From assembly GCA_021812785.1 (NCBI GenBank), contig JAKAMR010000021.1, positions 5,493 to 30,334 of the forward strand: 24,842 nucleotides of DNA, in the 5' to 3' direction. This DNA is from Nitrospirota bacterium (GTDB taxonomy: Bacteria; Nitrospirota; Thermodesulfovibrionia; Thermodesulfovibrionales; JdFR-88). Below, piece by piece: positions 22,468 through 24,842 of this stretch. The position numbers were made by a program, and so were the translations under genes. Below the pieces are notes generated by a model that made no database searches, was not told where the DNA came from, and worked only from the letters and a program-made list of their open reading frames with translations. Every line of letters begins with the position of its first letter. Positions within the stretch are counted from its first letter, which is position 1.

Positions 22468-23181
22468 TCAGTCCCTCTTTTCCAGTATGAGATATATGAA
22501 GTAACCCAGTATAAAGACAAAAATGGCCCCGCCGAAAGCGATAAGCCCTATCTTGTAAGGGTCCAGGTCCTGGCTGACCTTGGGGATTATGCCTGGCCTG
22601 GGCCCGGCCGCCTTCTGTATTCCGAGCTTTATCTTCATCTTTGAAAGCATCTGTACGGTTGCGTCGGTGACGTTCATCGGGTCCACCTGGTCAAACCCGG
22701 TGGTGTCCTTGTGGCAGCTCTTGCAGAGCTGGGGCACCTGAGGTATCACGTTGTGGTGCGGCCCATGGCACTTGGCGCAAGATGGCCCGCCTTTCCCTTC
22801 CAGGTAGGCCTTGCCCATGACGCTTTTTGAATACATGGCGACCTCGGTGGGGTGGCATTTGGAGCAGGCGTCGAACTGCGCCTGCCCGTGGGGCGCACCT
22901 ATGAACCCGTGGTCTTTAGACATGGCCTTGTCCATTGTGGCCGCCGCCGGGTCGCCGCCGTGGCACATGTCGCAGGTAATTCCGTTTTGCTGATGAACGG
23001 AACCCGTCCACTCGGCAACGGGCTTTGCGAGCTCGCCGCCAAGGGTCTTGTGGCAGTTGACACAAGAGATGTTCCCGTTCGCTCCGCCCTTCTGTGCAGA
23101 GCTGCTCTTCTGCCCGAAGGCGCCAACCGCGAAAACCATAACCAGTGAGAAAACGGCCGCAAAGACAAGTTTTTTTCTCAT
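22468..23181 (-). CDS. Membrane-anchored pentahaem cytochrome c
   Basis: The 237-residue protein has a signal peptide (about 1-23) and five CxxCH motifs at 40-44, 70-74, 106-110, 135-139 and 153-157, followed by a linker and a C-terminal transmembrane helix (about 211-233) with a short basic tail. It would sit in the periplasm tethered to the inner membrane. As first gene of the operon with Rieske and cytochrome b, it probably takes the place of cytochrome c1 or f as electron acceptor. Its first half is very similar to the pentahaem protein at 19437-20195. Start: ATG at 23181 with AGAGGA before it; an upstream in-frame start at 23229 would spoil the signal peptide. Confidence 0.92.
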   Translation of the reverse strand: MRKKLVFAAVFSLVMVFAVGAFGQKSSSAQKGGANGNISCVNCHKTLGGELAKPVAEWTGSVHQQNGITCDMCHGGDPAAATMDKAMSKDHGFIGAPHGQAQFDACSKCHPTEVAMYSKSVMGKAYLEGKGGPSCAKCHGPHHNVIPQVPQLCKSCHKDTTGFDQVDPMNVTDATVQMLSKMKIKLGIQKAAGPRPGIIPKVSQDLDPYKIGLIAFGGAIFVFILGYFIYLILEKRD

Positions 23182-23202
23182 TTCCTCTGCCCCAGACGTT
23201 AT

Positions 23203-23216
23203 TTGATCGAGATCAA
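23203..23216. promoter_or_regulatory. FNR/CRP-family binding site
   Basis: TTGAT-CGAG-ATCAA matches the FNR consensus TTGATNNNNATCAA at all ten defined positions and is part of a longer palindrome TTTGATC-GA-GATCAAA (23202-23217). It lies 22 bases before the start codon of the pentahaem cytochrome gene, which fits repression or an unrecognised promoter better than class II activation. Confidence 0.5.
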
Positions 23217-23267
23217 AAAAATCCCGCAAAATCAGTAAGTTTTCGGAGTCTGAATTGAAATGGCTGA

Positions 23268-23300
23268 TTTATACTTAGCAGGCAATACATTGTTTGTCAA
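23268..23300 (-). promoter_or_regulatory. Possible promoter of the cytochrome operon
   Basis: A perfect TTGACA on the minus strand (23295-23300) is followed by TATAAA (23268-23273), but the spacing of 21 bases is too long for a standard promoter, and closer -10 candidates are poor. The positions are offered as the best guess. Confidence 0.3.
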
Positions 23301-23330
23301 TCTTTCGATGTTTTGGCGGCCCCAGGCGCG

Positions 23331-23458
23331 CCAGGCTGAGGGACAAAATGGAGCGCACCCGAAGGGCATAAAAATGGATAGCGAGCGAGCCTGGTGGGGC
23401 AAGCGAGCGAATGCAAATGATATATGGTTCCTTACATTCGATGCCCGAAGGGCATAAA
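23331..23458. repeat. Cluster of short direct and inverted repeats
   Basis: The 15-base sequence CCCGAAGGGCATAAA occurs twice (23358-23372 and 23444-23458), and GCGAGCGA twice (23381-23388 and 23403-23410). Inverted pairs are CCAGGCT/AGCCTGG (23331-23337 with 23388-23394), CGAATG/CATTCG (23408-23413 with 23435-23440) and ATGCCC-GAA-GGGCAT (23441-23455). No gene lies here. Confidence 0.5.
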
Positions 23459-23497
23459 TAAAAAAGCCGGCGCGGGCGTGAACTGCCCTGCGCCGGC
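23456..23497 (-). terminator. Strong intrinsic terminator after the NrfD-like gene
   Basis: GCCGGCGC (23466-23473) pairs with GCGCCGGC (23490-23497), extended by GGGC/GCCC with a single bulge. On the minus strand the stem is followed by TTTTTTATTT. It separates the NrfD-like unit from the cytochrome operon. Confidence 0.85.
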
Positions 23498-23514
23498 TCT
23501 CTGGAAGCGAAGTC

Positions 23515-24798
23515 TTAGGCTTGTTCTTCGGGTACTTCCTCTACGTGGGGCCTTCTAACTCTCACTTCGTGAGGCTCTTTCCCTTCAACTGCGAATCTCA
23601 GTTTGCCCGTGTATACGGGCAGGGCGAACTTGCACAGGAGAGTGTAGACCATCGCCCCGAAGGACCATACGCCAAGAGAGACCAGAAGCTCGGTCGCCGT
23701 GGGCGTGTATTGGTATATCTCGCCAAGCACATCGGGAGTAAAGCCGGGGATCACAAGGCCCATGCCTTTTTCAATATATATACCCACTATCATAAGCACG
23801 CATGCTATGTTGAGCGTTACGAAGTTCTCGCGCGTTTTCTTATTGAGGATCAGCAGGAACGCGACGATACTGGTTATAAGTGAGGTCCATGCATATGGCA
23901 CCAGGTTTGTTTTCCCATGGAGTCCGAAAAACAGGTAATGTATCGACGTCCCCTCGGCGGTTCCGGGATAGAATGACTTAAACAGATCCGCGCCCATGAA
24001 GAACAGGTTTATAGCCATCGCATACGTGATGAAGGTGGCGATCCTGAAGAGCGTCTTGTTCTCTATCTTCACATCGGTGACCTTCCTGAGCACCTGGAAC
24101 ACCAGGAGCATCAGGGCCGGCCCGGAGCTAAGCGCGCCAGCTATGAACCTGGGCGCAAGGAGGGCGGCGCTCCAGAAGGGCCTGGAGAAAGCCGCGTTAT
24201 ATAGAAACGCAGTTACGGTGTGTATGCTGACCGCGACGGGTATCGACAGGTAGATCAGAAACCCGATGAAGGACTTCATGTTGTAATGTTCCCCGCGGGA
24301 AAGCTTGTACAGTACGTAGAAGACGACGATAATATTGAGGAAAAGATAACTGTTCAGGGCCAGGACGTCCCACGCGAGCAGCGAGGAAGGCCAGTGCATC
24401 ATGCCTATGGGCGGCGGAAGGATGTGCCATACCCTGAGGGGCTGGCCCAGGTCCGTCATGATGAACATTATGCACATTATGAGGGCCGTGATCGCCATCA
24501 TCTCGGCAAACAATACTATTTCTTTAATGGGCTTGTCGTGGTGCACATATGCGGGAACCACCAGCAAAACGGCCGCCGCGGCCACCCCGACCAGGAAGGT
24601 GAAGTTGGAGATATAGAAACCCCAAGAAACCTGGTCCCTCATGGCGGACATTATAAGGCCATGCTCCGCCTGGCCGATGTACGCGTGCACCCCGATAGCC
24701 ATAAGGCATGCCAGAAACGCAAGCCACAGGTAATACTTGGCGCTGCCTTTGAATATCGAACCCCATGCGATGAAAAAATTCTTAATTGTCTGTATCAT
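23515..24798 (-). CDS. NrfD/PsrC family quinol dehydrogenase membrane subunit, DsrP-like
   Basis: The 427-residue protein has about ten membrane helices and no cofactor motif of its own, as expected for this family, which exchanges electrons between quinones and iron-sulfur or cytochrome partners. The MTDLGQPLRVWHILPP segment (about 113-128) is the family's D-x-G-x-P-x-R-x-x-H region. The C-terminal part (VLGEIYQYTPTATELLVSLG and the LPVYTGKL end) reminds me of DsrP of the DsrMKJOP complex, which links the menaquinone pool to sulfite reduction, but HmeC/TmcC/QrcD-like proteins are close relatives. It starts inside the stop codon of an upstream gene (ATGA overlap) and is followed by a strong terminator, so it is the last gene of its operon. 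The DsrP assignment is tentative; the family is sure. Confidence 0.9.
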   Translation of the reverse strand: MIQTIKNFFIAWGSIFKGSAKYYLWLAFLACLMAIGVHAYIGQAEHGLIMSAMRDQVSWGFYISNFTFLVGVAAAAVLLVVPAYVHHDKPIKEIVLFAEMMAITALIMCIMFIMTDLGQPLRVWHILPPPIGMMHWPSSLLAWDVLALNSYLFLNIIVVFYVLYKLSRGEHYNMKSFIGFLIYLSIPVAVSIHTVTAFLYNAAFSRPFWSAALLAPRFIAGALSSGPALMLLVFQVLRKVTDVKIENKTLFRIATFITYAMAINLFFMGADLFKSFYPGTAEGTSIHYLFFGLHGKTNLVPYAWTSLITSIVAFLLILNKKTRENFVTLNIACVLMIVGIYIEKGMGLVIPGFTPDVLGEIYQYTPTATELLVSLGVWSFGAMVYTLLCKFALPVYTGKLRFAVEGKEPHEVRVRRPHVEEVPEEQA

Positions 24799-24842
24799 CC
24801 TGAAAACCTTTCCCCTACTTCAAAATCGAAGAAGTAGAAAAA
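24795..24842 (-). CDS. C-terminal end of the gene upstream of the NrfD-like gene
   Basis: Of the three minus-strand frames entering the window edge only one reaches the NrfD start without a stop; it encodes FFYFFDFEVGERFSG and ends in TGA overlapping the ATG of the next gene. In NrfD-type complexes the preceding gene usually encodes an iron-sulfur subunit (NrfC/DsrO-like), but 15 residues cannot confirm this. Confidence 0.45.
   Translation of the reverse strand, partial: FFYFFDFEVGERFSG

Noticed and set aside
23358..23458. Two copies of a 15-base repeat considered as a CRISPR
   Set aside because: Only two copies, too short, with an 86-base period and no cas genes.

Overview
The window is a stretch of bacterial chromosome with dense operons and no phage, transposase or CRISPR genes. 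Moderately high GC, heavy use of AGG (Arg) and ATA (Ile) codons, multihaem cytochromes, a DsrP/NrfD-like quinol dehydrogenase subunit and a menaquinone-type cytochrome b suggest an anaerobic or facultative respirer. Nitrospirota (Thermodesulfovibrionia-like) or a former deltaproteobacterial lineage are the likeliest hosts. That placement is inference from gene content and codon habit, not a phylogenetic result.

Layout. (1) 1-189: tail of a DUF488 protein. (2) 222-5891, minus: gspC-gspD-gspE-gspF, the core of a type II secretion system without its pseudopilins; GspD carries an unusual C-terminal domain resembling a subtilase propeptide. (3) 6145-9946, plus: site-2 protease with two CBS domains, stand-alone LigD-type DNA ligase, PAS-containing sensor histidine kinase. 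(4) 9947-10595: a 650-bp gene-poor stretch full of hairpins and inverted repeats, including a candidate structured RNA. (5) 10596-11048, minus: receiver-only response regulator, then a plus-strand zinc-ribbon/DUF5714-like protein. (6) 12025-13470, minus: UbiD-family decarboxylase, divergent from dppB-dppC type ABC permease genes. (7) 15493-16502, minus: a DksA/TraR zinc-finger protein and a His-rich DUF1844 protein. (8) 16503-16920: second gene-poor, structured stretch. (9) 16921-19226, plus: NhaD/CitMHS-like transporter and a double universal stress protein. (10) 19437-24842: a respiratory region. A pentahaem cytochrome (plus) converges on a minus-strand operon encoding a membrane-anchored pentahaem cytochrome, a small membrane protein, a Tat-dependent Rieske protein and a full-length cytochrome b. 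Upstream of that operon, separated by a strong terminator, is the NrfD/DsrP-like gene and the last codons of its partner.

How the parts fit. The Rieske/cytochrome b genes with a multihaem cytochrome in place of cytochrome c1 look like a menaquinol:cytochrome c oxidoreductase. The two pentahaem cytochromes share the same haem spacing and are probably paralogues, one anchored and one free. A perfect FNR/CRP-type palindrome sits just ahead of the operon. Several genes (gspC, ubiD, dppB, the DUF5714-like gene and probably the DUF1844 gene) have a -10 hexamer only 6-8 bases before the start codon and no Shine-Dalgarno sequence, which points to frequent leaderless transcription. Others (site-2 protease, response regulator, dksA, the cytochromes, Rieske) have ordinary ribosome binding sites.
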